From Fidelibacterota bacterium UBA7301 (GTDB lineage Bacteria > Fidelibacterota > Marinisomatia > Marinisomatales > TCS55), in assembly GCA_002471845.1 (NCBI GenBank), contig DKQT01000010.1, positions 71,804 through 135,193 of the forward strand: a stretch of 63,390 nucleotides of DNA. Reading direction: 5' to 3'. Position numbers and translations under genes: made by a program. The notes beneath the pieces are model-generated. The model did not search any database, had not been told where the DNA came from, and was given only the letters and a program-made list of their open reading frames with translations. Shown piece after piece: positions 43,517 to 50,602 of the stretch (its first letter is position 1; the number at the start of each line of letters is the position of its first letter).

Positions 43517-43834
43517 TTATTCCGGGTTTTCCTTCTTAACCTTCTTTTTGCCAAAGATTTTCTGCCAGAAACTTCCCTTTTTCCCTTTACCATGGTCTTT
43601 CTCAACAGCAGCAGATTTTCCTTCTTCATGACCGGCTAATCTAGCAGGTGTTGGTTTTGAGCCACCACCTGGATTAGTCGTACCATCCAACTTTGCACCG
43701 GTACCTGTTTTCACATTGTCTTTGACTAATGATTTTCCACCACTTTTAGTATCATCAACTTCATCTTGTGCATACACAAATGAAACTGTTGAAACAAACA
43801 GGAATAGGAAAACTAGTTTCAAAATACGATTCAT
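43517..43834 (-). CDS. Small exported protein of unknown function
   Basis: 105 residues. Signal peptide MNRILKLVFLFLFVSTVSFV ending near YAQ. The mature part is short, rich in Gly, Lys, Asp and Thr (DDTKSGGKSLVKDNVKTGTG; GGGSKPTPARLAGHEEGKSA), and ends with basic residues (FGKKKVKKENPE). It is probably disordered. A good Shine-Dalgarno (AAAGGAG) precedes it. It forms a single-gene unit between its own promoter, with a CRP-like site, and a strong terminator, so it is probably expressed on demand. Function unknown. Confidence 0.7.
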   Translation of the reverse strand: MNRILKLVFLFLFVSTVSFVYAQDEVDDTKSGGKSLVKDNVKTGTGAKLDGTTNPGGGSKPTPARLAGHEEGKSAAVEKDHGKGKKGSFWQKIFGKKKVKKENPE

Positions 43835-43897
43835 AATGAGCTCCTTTTATGAGTTGTTAAGCTTAAGAGAAGACTTACTTCTTCTTAAACTTGTGCC

Positions 43898-43926
43898 AAG
43901 TTACCCTATCTAATAATTAGGTTCAA
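43898..43926 (-). promoter_or_regulatory. Promoter of the 105-residue exported protein
   Basis: On the minus strand TTGAAC (43926-43921) and TAACTT (43903-43898) are separated by 17 bases, matching the sigma-70 -35/-10 layout. The start of transcription would fall near 43891, leaving a leader of about 57 nt. It lies just downstream of the CRP-like palindrome. Confidence 0.5.
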
Positions 43927-43942
43927 GAATCTATTTTAGATT

Positions 43943-43958
43943 TGTGACCTATATCACA
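43943..43958. promoter_or_regulatory. CRP/FNR-family palindrome TGTGA-N6-TCACA
   Basis: TGTGACCTATATCACA is a perfect match to the CRP half-site consensus with the standard 6-base spacer. Its centre (43950/43951) is about 60 bases upstream of the predicted transcription start, the class I activator position (near -61.5). It should bind a CRP/FNR-type regulator and activate the 105-residue gene. The regulator itself is not in this window. Confidence 0.6.
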
Positions 43959-44043
43959 ATCTATTCCAATTTCACTCTCAGTGATAATTAGTTTAATCAT
44001 AATACCCAAACCAAATTGAATTTTCCCGCCGAATTATAGAAAA

Positions 44044-44505
44044 TTACAGGGACTTGGATGAAACAAGGTTTCGAAGTCCCTCTGGCAGAGCGGTAACAAA
44101 ATTATATAATTTTGGCGGCGCATTTTCCCGGGTGTACAATTCCCCTTCATACATATAGCCCACAACCGATTCTACCGTAATCATCCCCGAATCGAGTATA
44201 ATCCATACTTTCTGTTTTACAATGTATTCTTGACCTGTACTTTCGTCAAAAAATCCGGTGGGACGCCATTCTGTCTCAATATATTCAGTGAGTAAAAAAC
44301 CACTGGGACCCATAATGGTCATCCGTGTATCATTAACATTAAGTATTGTATACCCCTGGGACTGAATATAGGTTAAGAACTCGTCTAGCACTAACTGAGC
44401 GCTGGATGCGTATTCCAATTGAGTTGGGAATAATATTTTATTGGAGCTGCATCCCACAACCAAGCATGTTAAAACCAAAACAATAAAATTTTTCAGTATT
44501 TTCAT
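44044..44505 (-). CDS. Lipoprotein of unknown function
   Basis: 153 residues. Signal peptide with lipobox LVVGC (Cys19). The mature part has about 130 residues of mixed alpha/beta (ASSAQLVLDEFLTYIQSQGY, MTIMGPSGFLLTEYIE, QEYIVKQKVWIILDSGMITV). No family recognised. The gene is isolated: its stop is 209 bases from the 105-residue gene and its start about 80 bases from the small gene at 44587. Confidence 0.7.
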   Translation of the reverse strand: MKILKNFIVLVLTCLVVGCSSNKILFPTQLEYASSAQLVLDEFLTYIQSQGYTILNVNDTRMTIMGPSGFLLTEYIETEWRPTGFFDESTGQEYIVKQKVWIILDSGMITVESVVGYMYEGELYTRENAPPKLYNFVTALPEGLRNLVSSKSL

Positions 44506-44586
44506 TTATTTTCCTAAAACAGTTTGATTCAGGTAATTTCCTCGACAAAACAAAAGAAATCTCCACATTTTTTGTAGATAAATTCT

Positions 44587-44757
44587 TCAGTTTTTTTTGT
44601 TTTTATCTTTTTCCGGTCCATTAAACAAGTTTTCCGCTCCTGAAGCTACATCATCAAAAAAGTTTTCAAAGCTGTTAAAGAAACCGGTTCCCGTTTCTTT
44701 AATGAGCTCAGTTAAAACTTCAGCAGGATTTTTTTCTTTTTCTTTTTTCTTGGGCAT
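44587..44757 (-). CDS. 56-residue basic/amphipathic protein
   Basis: MPKKKEKEKNPAEVLTELIK, ETGTGFFNSFENFFDDVASG, AENLFNGPEKDKNKKN: lysine-rich ends and an amphipathic middle with four or five Phe residues. No signal peptide. No good Shine-Dalgarno, but a TATAAT element lies about 13-18 bases before the ATG, so the transcript may be nearly leaderless. No family recognised. Similar to other small cytosolic proteins that might bind membranes or a partner. Confidence 0.5.
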   Translation of the reverse strand: MPKKKEKEKNPAEVLTELIKETGTGFFNSFENFFDDVASGAENLFNGPEKDKNKKN

Positions 44758-44857
44758 ATATCTTGAATTATACTCAGGGCAATTTAAACAAGATGAGATT
44801 AAATGATAACCAGAGATATCTTATTTTTACTATTAACCCATACGAAGGCGGTTGTCA

Positions 44858-46009
44858 TCAATCTTTAGGCTGAACATAATCAAAAGGCAACTGATCTCCA
44901 ACTCGCTCCCAACCCATATACCCCTGTTGTTCAATCATATATGTTTCAAAATATCGTCCATTTTTATCTATAATTACTAAATCTTTACCTAATAATATAT
45001 ATGAGGTTTGTTGGTGTTTTGGTTCGGAAAAATTATCCAGTGCATAATTCATTTCCTCAGATTCTTTTTTATAGTACACTTTCATTTTCTTATTAAACGA
45101 CAGCAACAGTTCACTATCATTTTTAGCTGATGATACCAAGCTATCATTTAGCAATGCTCTATAATCGGAAATGGTTATTCCACTTTTGTGGCTTTTTGTT
45201 AAATAAACTTCAAAGCCTTCCTTTATTAACGGATCCCCCTTACGCCCTGAAATCGATAACCAGTCATCTCTTTCCACAAGATTTTCCCCATCCATTTTAT
45301 ATCGAAGTTCGAAGCGTTTACCCAAGGTTGTCAGGAAATGCCGTAATGATCCATTATAGGCAATTTGCCGGTTTTTAATCCATTGCTTTGTTTGTCCTTC
45401 GGATTGTGGTTCCATTTCAGTAAAAAATGAGTCGCCGGCATATCTGACATACACATCATCTAATTTGAATTCATCCAAATAGTAAACTATACCATATCCT
45501 AACCGATTATTTTCGATCTGCAAAGGTCGGCTTGCTGTAGCCACTAGTAATCCCCGCTTTCGGTCAAAGGTCAATACATATTCGTTCAAAATGCGACACG
45601 CTTCTCCATTCACACTAGTGCCTAAGAATGTTTTTTTAAATAAGTCATAATTCTCTAACCAGACTTTATCAGATTTCCACGTCACATTGATCTCTTTCAT
45701 TTGAATTGGCTCAGGGGTCAATCGAAAATCCATTGCGATACGATCTTTATTGAACAGGATGAGATCCTCTTTTTCCATCTTATAACCAATCATGGATATG
45801 ACCAGCTCATATCGCCCTTCTGGAATATATTTAAAAGTATAAAAACCATCCTTGTCAGTAGTTGTACCCAATGAAGTTTTTGAGAAAAAGATATTTACGC
45901 CCAATAAAGGATCACCGGTAAATTTATCTGTTATTCGACCATCAATACGGGTTTGTCCTATACCGTTTGTAATAAATAAAAAAATAAAAATGAGAGATCG
46001 AATAAAAAT
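44858..46009 (-). CDS. Exported protein with carboxypeptidase-regulatory-like domain, apparent ATT start
   Basis: The first common start (TTG at 45904) would begin inside the domain. The frame continues upstream to an ATT at 46009, adding FIRSLIFIFLFITNGIGQTR then IDGRITDKFTGDPLLGVNIF: a signal peptide and the missing first strand of the carboxypeptidase D regulatory-like domain (..G.V.D..TGxPLxGVNI..GT.T..DG.Y.F..IPxGxY). No ATG, GTG or TTG lies in the extension; before it comes AAG AGA AAT AAG, then TAA. The ATT is 1 base after the stop of the M1 gene. After the domain (to about residue 115) come about 270 residues, mostly beta, with no family recognised. It probably acts in the periplasm or outer membrane. 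Confidence 0.75.
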   Translation of the reverse strand: MFIRSLIFIFLFITNGIGQTRIDGRITDKFTGDPLLGVNIFFSKTSLGTTTDKDGFYTFKYIPEGRYELVISMIGYKMEKEDLILFNKDRIAMDFRLTPEPIQMKEINVTWKSDKVWLENYDLFKKTFLGTSVNGEACRILNEYVLTFDRKRGLLVATASRPLQIENNRLGYGIVYYLDEFKLDDVYVRYAGDSFFTEMEPQSEGQTKQWIKNRQIAYNGSLRHFLTTLGKRFELRYKMDGENLVERDDWLSISGRKGDPLIKEGFEVYLTKSHKSGITISDYRALLNDSLVSSAKNDSELLLSFNKKMKVYYKKESEEMNYALDNFSEPKHQQTSYILLGKDLVIIDKNGRYFETYMIEQQGYMGWERVGDQLPFDYVQPKD

Positions 46010-46010
46010 C

Positions 46011-48149
46011 TTATTTCTCTTTTAATACCGTAATAGCATTGTTTGCTGCACGCCGTACAATTTTTCTGGGTGACCAAGGTGGTATATATGATTTAACCAA
46101 ATGAATATCCTTATCATTCCCAATATGCCCTAACTGTTGGATCATTTCTGCTTGAACGATATAACTATCATCCTGATCTAGATTGTTGCGTATGAGTTCT
46201 GCTGCCGATTTGGGATACGCTTTTGAAAATTGTGTTATAATGGTTTTTCTCGGTTGGGAATGTGATTCCCGTTTATAAGCACGAATCCATTCTTTTTTGC
46301 TGAGATGTTTTTTGAGTATAGAAAATGCACCCTGTCTCACAAACCAAGCCTTATCATGAAATGCAGATCGCTTGAGTGCCTTCACGACTTTATCATCTGA
46401 AAGATGTACTATTAACGCCATGGCTGCTTCCCGACGACCGATTACATTATCTTTCTTTAGCTGGACCAATAATCCCTCTTTTGTTTTGCTCTGATTCAAT
46501 TCAATAAGTAAATGATCATCCGGGTCTATGCGAACCAAAACTGGTTCAACTTTGGTTTTAAATCGATGAATAGTATTCCGATCATCCACCAAAATGGATT
46601 TTCGATCAACGCGATTTGAAAAATAAATGTCAATTTCAATAGGCAATCGGTAGTGAGATGGGGTATTTCGGCCGGTTTGGGTCTGATCAATCCAAATCGT
46701 TAATATACCATCATGTGATTCAGTTTTCACATCAATTTGGGGATGTCCTGCACTCATCACCCACTGGTCGAAAAACCAGCTAAGATCCTGACTAACAGTC
46801 TCATTCACCACCCTGAATAGATCTTCAGTTTTTGGATTTCCATAGGCAAATTGTGTTAAAAATGATTTTTGAAATGCTTTCATATTTTCATCGCCAATAA
46901 TTTGACGAAGCATATGGAGAACCGCCGCACCACGGGGATAGATATGGCTATCAAAATTCTGGTTGGGCCAATCCCAGTAGGGGTGAACCATGGGCCTTGA
47001 ATATCGATTCCTATACTCCCTTAAGTAAGCTTGTTTCTTTTTCCATAGATTGATTTGACCTTCGTCGTATCCTTTGAGATGGGCACTGTATAAGTATTCA
47101 CCATAGGTACCAAAACTTTCATTCAACCAAGCATGGTGCCAGTTTCCCATGGTAATATAGTCGCCCCACCATTGATGGGCCGCTTCATGGGCTACTAGCC
47201 AATGACTGGGAAAATCCTTATCCGCTTTTGCATCATGGATTGTATTATGCCCCAAAATCGTTGCTGTCGTACTCTCTGCACCACCACCAATGCCTGGAAT
47301 CGTGATCTGATCCATTTTTGGCCACGGAAAAGGCACACCGTATTCCTCTTCTAAAAAGGCCATAATTTCGCTGGTCCGTTCAAAGGACCGTACGGCATTT
47401 TGCTTATCTCTAGGATATACCCAATAGGATATAGGAATATCACCATGATAATCCTGTATCACTTCAAATGGACCCGCTACCATTACATACAAATAGGTTG
47501 AATTGGGAAGATCTAAATCCCACGTATATGTAGCCGAATCACCAACAGTAATTTGGTCTGTGAGTAACCCATTAGCCAATACCTTCCAATCTTTTCTGAC
47601 GGTCGTGGTAATTCTACTGGTCGCTTTATCTGCCGGGTGGTCATTAGAAGGAAACCAATGCCTTGCACCGGTTGGAAATGAATGGCTTTGAACAAGTTGA
47701 GGATTATCTTCAGATTCATCAAAAAATCCAATACCCAATACCTTTACACCTCCCATATTGAATTGTGCTGGATCAGCCACTTTTCCTTCAGAATCATAAT
47801 AGATAGTATATTGGATGATTTCACCCAACTGTAGCATACCTTTTGGGTCTATCAGTAATTGACCATTTTTTTGTATGAATTTACGCGGTTGATTCCCTTC
47901 GATAACATCTGTTATGGTTACTGTTTCGACATCCAGTTTAATTGATTTCAAATTGGGTTTTTTTATTTCAAATGTGACACTGGTTTTACCTGTGAAGGAT
48001 TTGATGTGATCATAAATCTGCAGGGATATATTATAATGCTGTACATCTATATCAAAATCTGGATCGGACTGATATTTCCGCTCATAGATATCATTCTGTC
48101 CCAAAGTAAAACTTAAAAATAAAGGAATAATCACAGTGATTTTTCTCAT
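46011..48149 (-). CDS. M1-family metallopeptidase with HEAT-like C-terminus, exported
   Basis: I start it at 48149 (MRKITVIIPLFLSFTLGQND), a signal peptide preceded by AAAGG; the longer frame from 48200 adds 17 residues with no Shine-Dalgarno. 712 residues. Zinc site His321-EAA-His325-QWWGD, with Glu about 18 residues later (LNESFGTYGEYLY). The usual GAMEN loop is replaced by GIGGGAESTTA, which may change the exopeptidase specificity. Residues about 560-712 are helical repeats with alternating charged pairs (VIGRREAAMALIVHLSDDKV, SAFHDKAWFVRQGAFSILKK), reminiscent of HEAT repeats. It is followed by the regulatory-domain protein one base after its stop; both are likely one transcript. Confidence 0.88.
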   Translation of the reverse strand: MRKITVIIPLFLSFTLGQNDIYERKYQSDPDFDIDVQHYNISLQIYDHIKSFTGKTSVTFEIKKPNLKSIKLDVETVTITDVIEGNQPRKFIQKNGQLLIDPKGMLQLGEIIQYTIYYDSEGKVADPAQFNMGGVKVLGIGFFDESEDNPQLVQSHSFPTGARHWFPSNDHPADKATSRITTTVRKDWKVLANGLLTDQITVGDSATYTWDLDLPNSTYLYVMVAGPFEVIQDYHGDIPISYWVYPRDKQNAVRSFERTSEIMAFLEEEYGVPFPWPKMDQITIPGIGGGAESTTATILGHNTIHDAKADKDFPSHWLVAHEAAHQWWGDYITMGNWHHAWLNESFGTYGEYLYSAHLKGYDEGQINLWKKKQAYLREYRNRYSRPMVHPYWDWPNQNFDSHIYPRGAAVLHMLRQIIGDENMKAFQKSFLTQFAYGNPKTEDLFRVVNETVSQDLSWFFDQWVMSAGHPQIDVKTESHDGILTIWIDQTQTGRNTPSHYRLPIEIDIYFSNRVDRKSILVDDRNTIHRFKTKVEPVLVRIDPDDHLLIELNQSKTKEGLLVQLKKDNVIGRREAAMALIVHLSDDKVVKALKRSAFHDKAWFVRQGAFSILKKHLSKKEWIRAYKRESHSQPRKTIITQFSKAYPKSAAELIRNNLDQDDSYIVQAEMIQQLGHIGNDKDIHLVKSYIPPWSPRKIVRRAANNAITVLKEK

Positions 48150-48190
48150 GACATTAACCTTTCTATATTTTTGATAATACCCATTTGAAA

Positions 48191-48292
48191 TTACCGCCAA
48201 GAATTCTGGTTGATATAAGGAAATCGAACCTCCACTACTGCCGCTTTCCTTATTGTTTTAAGTGCTGATTGCCGATCCATACGCCTTTTCAT
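48191..48292 (-). CDS. Possible 33-residue basic peptide
   Basis: MKRRMDRQSALKTIRKAAVV, EVRFPYINQNSWR, preceded by a good Shine-Dalgarno (GAGAAGG, 7 bases before the ATG). It lies just upstream of the M1 gene and could be a short leader peptide. Composition is plausible but the frame is short and there is no family, so it may be chance. Confidence 0.35.
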   Translation of the reverse strand: MKRRMDRQSALKTIRKAAVVEVRFPYINQNSWR

Positions 48293-48342
48293 AATTTTAC
48301 CTTCTCTGTATAAAATTAATTTATCAGCACCTCAATAAAAAA

Positions 48343-48360
48343 GGGAGCATTTTTGCTCCC
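48343..48360 (-). terminator. Intrinsic terminator downstream of tRNA-Leu
   Basis: GGGAGCA-TTTT-TGCTCCC with A residues before (48336-48342), which form a U run on the minus transcript. It ends the tRNA transcript about 10-25 bases past tRNA-Leu. The T run on the right side could also allow termination on the plus strand. Confidence 0.85.
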
Positions 48361-48369
48361 TTTTTTATG

Positions 48370-48454
48370 TACCCGGGGCCGGACTTGAACCGGCACGGCT
48401 TCTTCAGCCAACGGATTTTAAGTCCGTCATGTCTACCAATTCCATCACCCGGGC
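48370..48454 (-). tRNA. tRNA-Leu (anticodon UAA)
   Basis: Class II tRNA of 85 nt. Acceptor GCCCGGG pairs with CCCGGGT (first pair G-U), discriminator A. Anticodon stem closes loop CTTAAAA, anticodon TAA (reads UUA/UUG). Variable arm TGGCTGAAGAAGCCG; T arm GCCGG-TTCAAGT-CCGGC. CCA is not encoded. Eight bases separate it from the CCA end of tRNA-Cys on the same strand; together they form a small tRNA operon. Confidence 0.95.
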
Positions 48455-48462
48455 AAAATTGT

Positions 48463-48539
48463 TGGAGGCGTCGGCCGGATTCGAACCGGCGAATAGCGGT
48501 TTTGCAAACCGATCCCTTAGACCACTTGGGTACGACGCC
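48463..48539 (-). tRNA. tRNA-Cys (anticodon GCA), CCA encoded
   Basis: GGCGTCG acceptor pairs with CGACGCC, discriminator U73 (a tRNA-Cys identity element), followed by an encoded CCA. Anticodon loop TTGCAAA in stem TCGGT/ACCGC with a mismatch at 27-43; anticodon GCA. T arm GCCGG-TTCGAAT-CCGGC. It is the only tRNA of the window with genomic CCA. Confidence 0.95.
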
Positions 48540-48605
48540 TTATAAAATTCTGTAATTATAGTCAGAATTTGGGGCAAAAATTAGTGTCTTTTCCCGATAA
48601 AACAA

Positions 48606-48752
48606 TCAAGCAAATCGGAATAATAATTCACGAACCGCTTCCATCTTTACATTCAATTCTTGAATGGCTTTGGTCTGTAGCCAAAGTTGGATGGAAATGG
48701 ACAAAAATCCCACGATCACCAACCCATATAGAATTTTTAAATGTTTGTCCAT
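48606..48752 (-). CDS. 48-residue single-pass membrane protein
   Basis: MDKHLKILYGLVIVGFLSIS, IQLWLQTKAIQELNVKMEAV, RELLFRFA: one N-terminal helix then an amphipathic coiled-coil-like helix. A strong Shine-Dalgarno (AAAGGAG, 8 bases before the ATG) supports translation. It lies between tRNA-Cys and the start region of the plus-strand 78-residue gene. No family recognised. Confidence 0.6.
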   Translation of the reverse strand: MDKHLKILYGLVIVGFLSISIQLWLQTKAIQELNVKMEAVRELLFRFA

Positions 48753-48798
48753 AGAACTACTCCTTTTCGTCTATAACAAGACGGGTTTAATTTCGAAC

Positions 48799-49035
48799 AT
48801 GAAAATTAAGAACTTAAACATGTATCAACGACTGCGGGATTTTCAAGTACCTGCAGCCGTATTGGATGAAATATTCGCCAATAATGATGATCTGGAAACT
48901 CTGAGCCAATCCTGGCAGGCATTGGGAAAAGAAGGACTCTGCGAGGATGAAGTTGCCGAATCCATCGCTAAAGTGATCTTAGACGAATTAGGTGATGACT
49001 TCATTCAATCTCTGTCTGTCCTTGATGAAAAATAA
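48799..49035 (+). CDS. Small helical protein of unknown function
   Basis: From ATG 48799 (or 48820, MYQRLRDF), 78 residues: MKIKNLNMYQRLRDFQVPAA, VLDEIFANNDDLETLSQSWQ, ALGKEGLCEDEVAESIAKVI, LDELGDDFIQSLSVLDEK. Acidic and helical. The longer open frame upstream is noise: it overlaps the 48-residue gene on the other strand. Its 3' end overlaps the exported protein gene on the minus strand by 31 bases. No family recognised. Confidence 0.55.
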   Translation: MKIKNLNMYQRLRDFQVPAAVLDEIFANNDDLETLSQSWQALGKEGLCEDEVAESIAKVILDELGDDFIQSLSVLDEK

Positions 49036-49412
49036 TTATATCGAATATTTTCTTTAGTTTTGACCGGAATTATCCGGTCATATTTTATTTGTGAAAATTT
49101 TTGTGCTTCTATTTGAATAATCTTGGCGCGACTGATTAATTCATATTTGGTTGCTTTCTGCTCCGCCAAATCAAGGTATCCAACAATACCGTAATGCACC
49201 TTATTAAGTTGGCCTGATTTTAGTTCATCCATATAAAATAACGGTTCTATATCCACATTGAGTTTCATCCTCAGGGCCGTTTTGTAACTCTCATCCGGTT
49301 CTACTTTTTGGGCGGATATTAACCCGCTTAATAAAAACGAAACGCTAACGAATCGTACTATCGGGAATCGTAACGGCTGTACTGTCTTGTGCAGTTTCAT
49401 TTTTATTGGCAT
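49005..49412 (-). CDS. Exported protein of unknown function
   Basis: I start at the ATG at 49412 (MPIKMKLHKTVQPLRFPIVR, FVSVSFLLSGLISAQKVEP); the ATG at 49400 is also possible. The hydrophobic stretch and SAQ look like a signal peptide. The mature part (about 95 residues) is beta-rich (NVDIEPLFYMDELKSGQLNK, VHYGIVGYLDLAEQKATKYE). The N-terminus overlaps the end of the 50-residue lipoprotein gene in another frame by 68 bases, and the C-terminus overlaps the plus-strand 78-residue gene. No family recognised. Confidence 0.6.
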   Translation of the reverse strand: MPIKMKLHKTVQPLRFPIVRFVSVSFLLSGLISAQKVEPDESYKTALRMKLNVDIEPLFYMDELKSGQLNKVHYGIVGYLDLAEQKATKYELISRAKIIQIEAQKFSQIKYDRIIPVKTKENIRYNYFSSRTDRD

Positions 49413-49497
49413 TATCAAGTTTATTCCCCAAGATAAAATACACACATCCGGAAAAAAGAATACTGAAGAATAAAATAAGTTGCAGTAACTTTTTCAT
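49345..49497 (-). CDS. 50-residue lipoprotein-like peptide
   Basis: MKKLLQLILFFSILFSGC followed by VYFILGNKLDNANKNETAQD, STAVTIPDSTIR: a lipoprotein-type signal (Cys18, with Phe at -3, which is tolerated). The stop TAG lies 68 bases inside the gene that follows in another frame. It starts 8 bases after the stop of the 111-residue gene upstream. Both overlapping frames look coding, so either the two genes truly overlap or the downstream gene starts later by a means I cannot see. Confidence 0.5.
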   Translation of the reverse strand: MKKLLQLILFFSILFSGCVYFILGNKLDNANKNETAQDSTAVTIPDSTIR

Positions 49498-49505
49498 AAT
49501 TCATT

Positions 49506-49841
49506 TTATGAGAATAAAAGATACACAAAAAGCGCGATTACGCAATAAGCGCACCCTGAAGTTCTCCCCACAAATAATTTGGAATTTTCAGCATCGGTTT
49601 TTAATTGGATCGCGTTGACTTCCTTTTTAATGGATTTAGCCAATACTTTATCTTCACATTTTTTCAAGTCACGATAAAATTGGATCTTTTCCATCAATTT
49701 TAATGAGCGGAATCCATCTTTTCTTGCTTTCTGAACGACCTCACTATTGCACGGATTATTCGGTTTTTTAGCCACTTGAGCACAAAGAGGGGCCAATATT
49801 AAAAATGAGAAAACAAGAAGATTTCGTATGCTTTTTACCAT
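49506..49841 (-). CDS. Exported small protein with C-terminal hydrophobic end
   Basis: 111 residues. Signal peptide MVKSIRNLLVFSFLILAPLC ending near AQ. The middle is helical and basic (NSEVVQKARKDGFRSLKLME). The last 20 residues are hydrophobic (GCAYCVIALFVYLLFS) with two Cys, which suggests membrane insertion. It shares 7 bases with the end of the barrel gene upstream (49835-50527). No family recognised. Confidence 0.6.
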   Translation of the reverse strand: MVKSIRNLLVFSFLILAPLCAQVAKKPNNPCNSEVVQKARKDGFRSLKLMEKIQFYRDLKKCEDKVLAKSIKKEVNAIQLKTDAENSKLFVGRTSGCAYCVIALFVYLLFS

Positions 49842-50527
49842 CCTAAAACCAAATGAACATTGAAAACGGGGAGTTTTTTAATATTCATCTTTGGCCCATC
49901 CACTTTTTCCTTTTCCAGCTTCCATTTCTTTTCACTGTAAGCATTTTGAATAAAACCTGCTCTTCCATCCACGGCTAACCATGATTTGATATAATAGCGA
50001 AATCCAATCGTGCTGGCTAATCCAAACCAGCGTTTAGTCATTTCTTCGCCAGTGAATAAATTCACTGAACTATTGCCATAACTACCTAAAAGCGAATCCC
50101 AACCGGCGGATGAACTTTTTGCTGTCAATTTTACGATTGCTTTATTATACATAGGCGCGAGCATAAAGTTGAGTTCCATCCGCTGGCGGGGATAATAAAA
50201 AGTTTCGATAATAATCATACGATATGAAAGCGTTCTTAAAAAATCCGAATCTCCCATCTTCCCGGAATGATATGAATTTGATCGAGCGTAACCGATCCGT
50301 GCATTGGGATAGAATTGATATTTTACTCCCCAATCCAGAAGAATATTTTTACTGAAAGAACTTAATGACGGTATGACACTGTTGGAATCGGGGTCAAGAA
50401 ATCCCAAGGATGGACTATAAAATCCACCCCCTAAATGAAAAGACAATTTGGGTTGTGCATTTATGGTTGTCCATAGCATGATTGCGTAAAATACTAATTT
50501 AGACAGTGTTTGTAAGCGTGGAATCAT
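49835..50527 (-). CDS. Outer-membrane beta-barrel protein of unknown function
   Basis: 230 residues. Signal peptide (residues 1-25, ending INAQP). The rest shows barrel-like strands (KLSFHLGGGFYSPSLGFLDP; GVKYQFYPNARIGYARSNSY; RWFGLASTIGFRYYIKSWLA) and a final GW after LPVFNVHLVL, similar to the aromatic end of OMPs. It probably has about 8-10 strands. Divergent from the plus-strand gene at 50603 with 75 bases between the two starts. Confidence 0.7.
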   Translation of the reverse strand: MIPRLQTLSKLVFYAIMLWTTINAQPKLSFHLGGGFYSPSLGFLDPDSNSVIPSLSSFSKNILLDWGVKYQFYPNARIGYARSNSYHSGKMGDSDFLRTLSYRMIIIETFYYPRQRMELNFMLAPMYNKAIVKLTAKSSSAGWDSLLGSYGNSSVNLFTGEEMTKRWFGLASTIGFRYYIKSWLAVDGRAGFIQNAYSEKKWKLEKEKVDGPKMNIKKLPVFNVHLVLGW

Positions 50528-50602
50528 TTATAAAAATTACGATGCTTTTTATCCATTGTCATGAACTCTCACATTCTGAATTAAATTGATTTAAATTATA
50601 CC

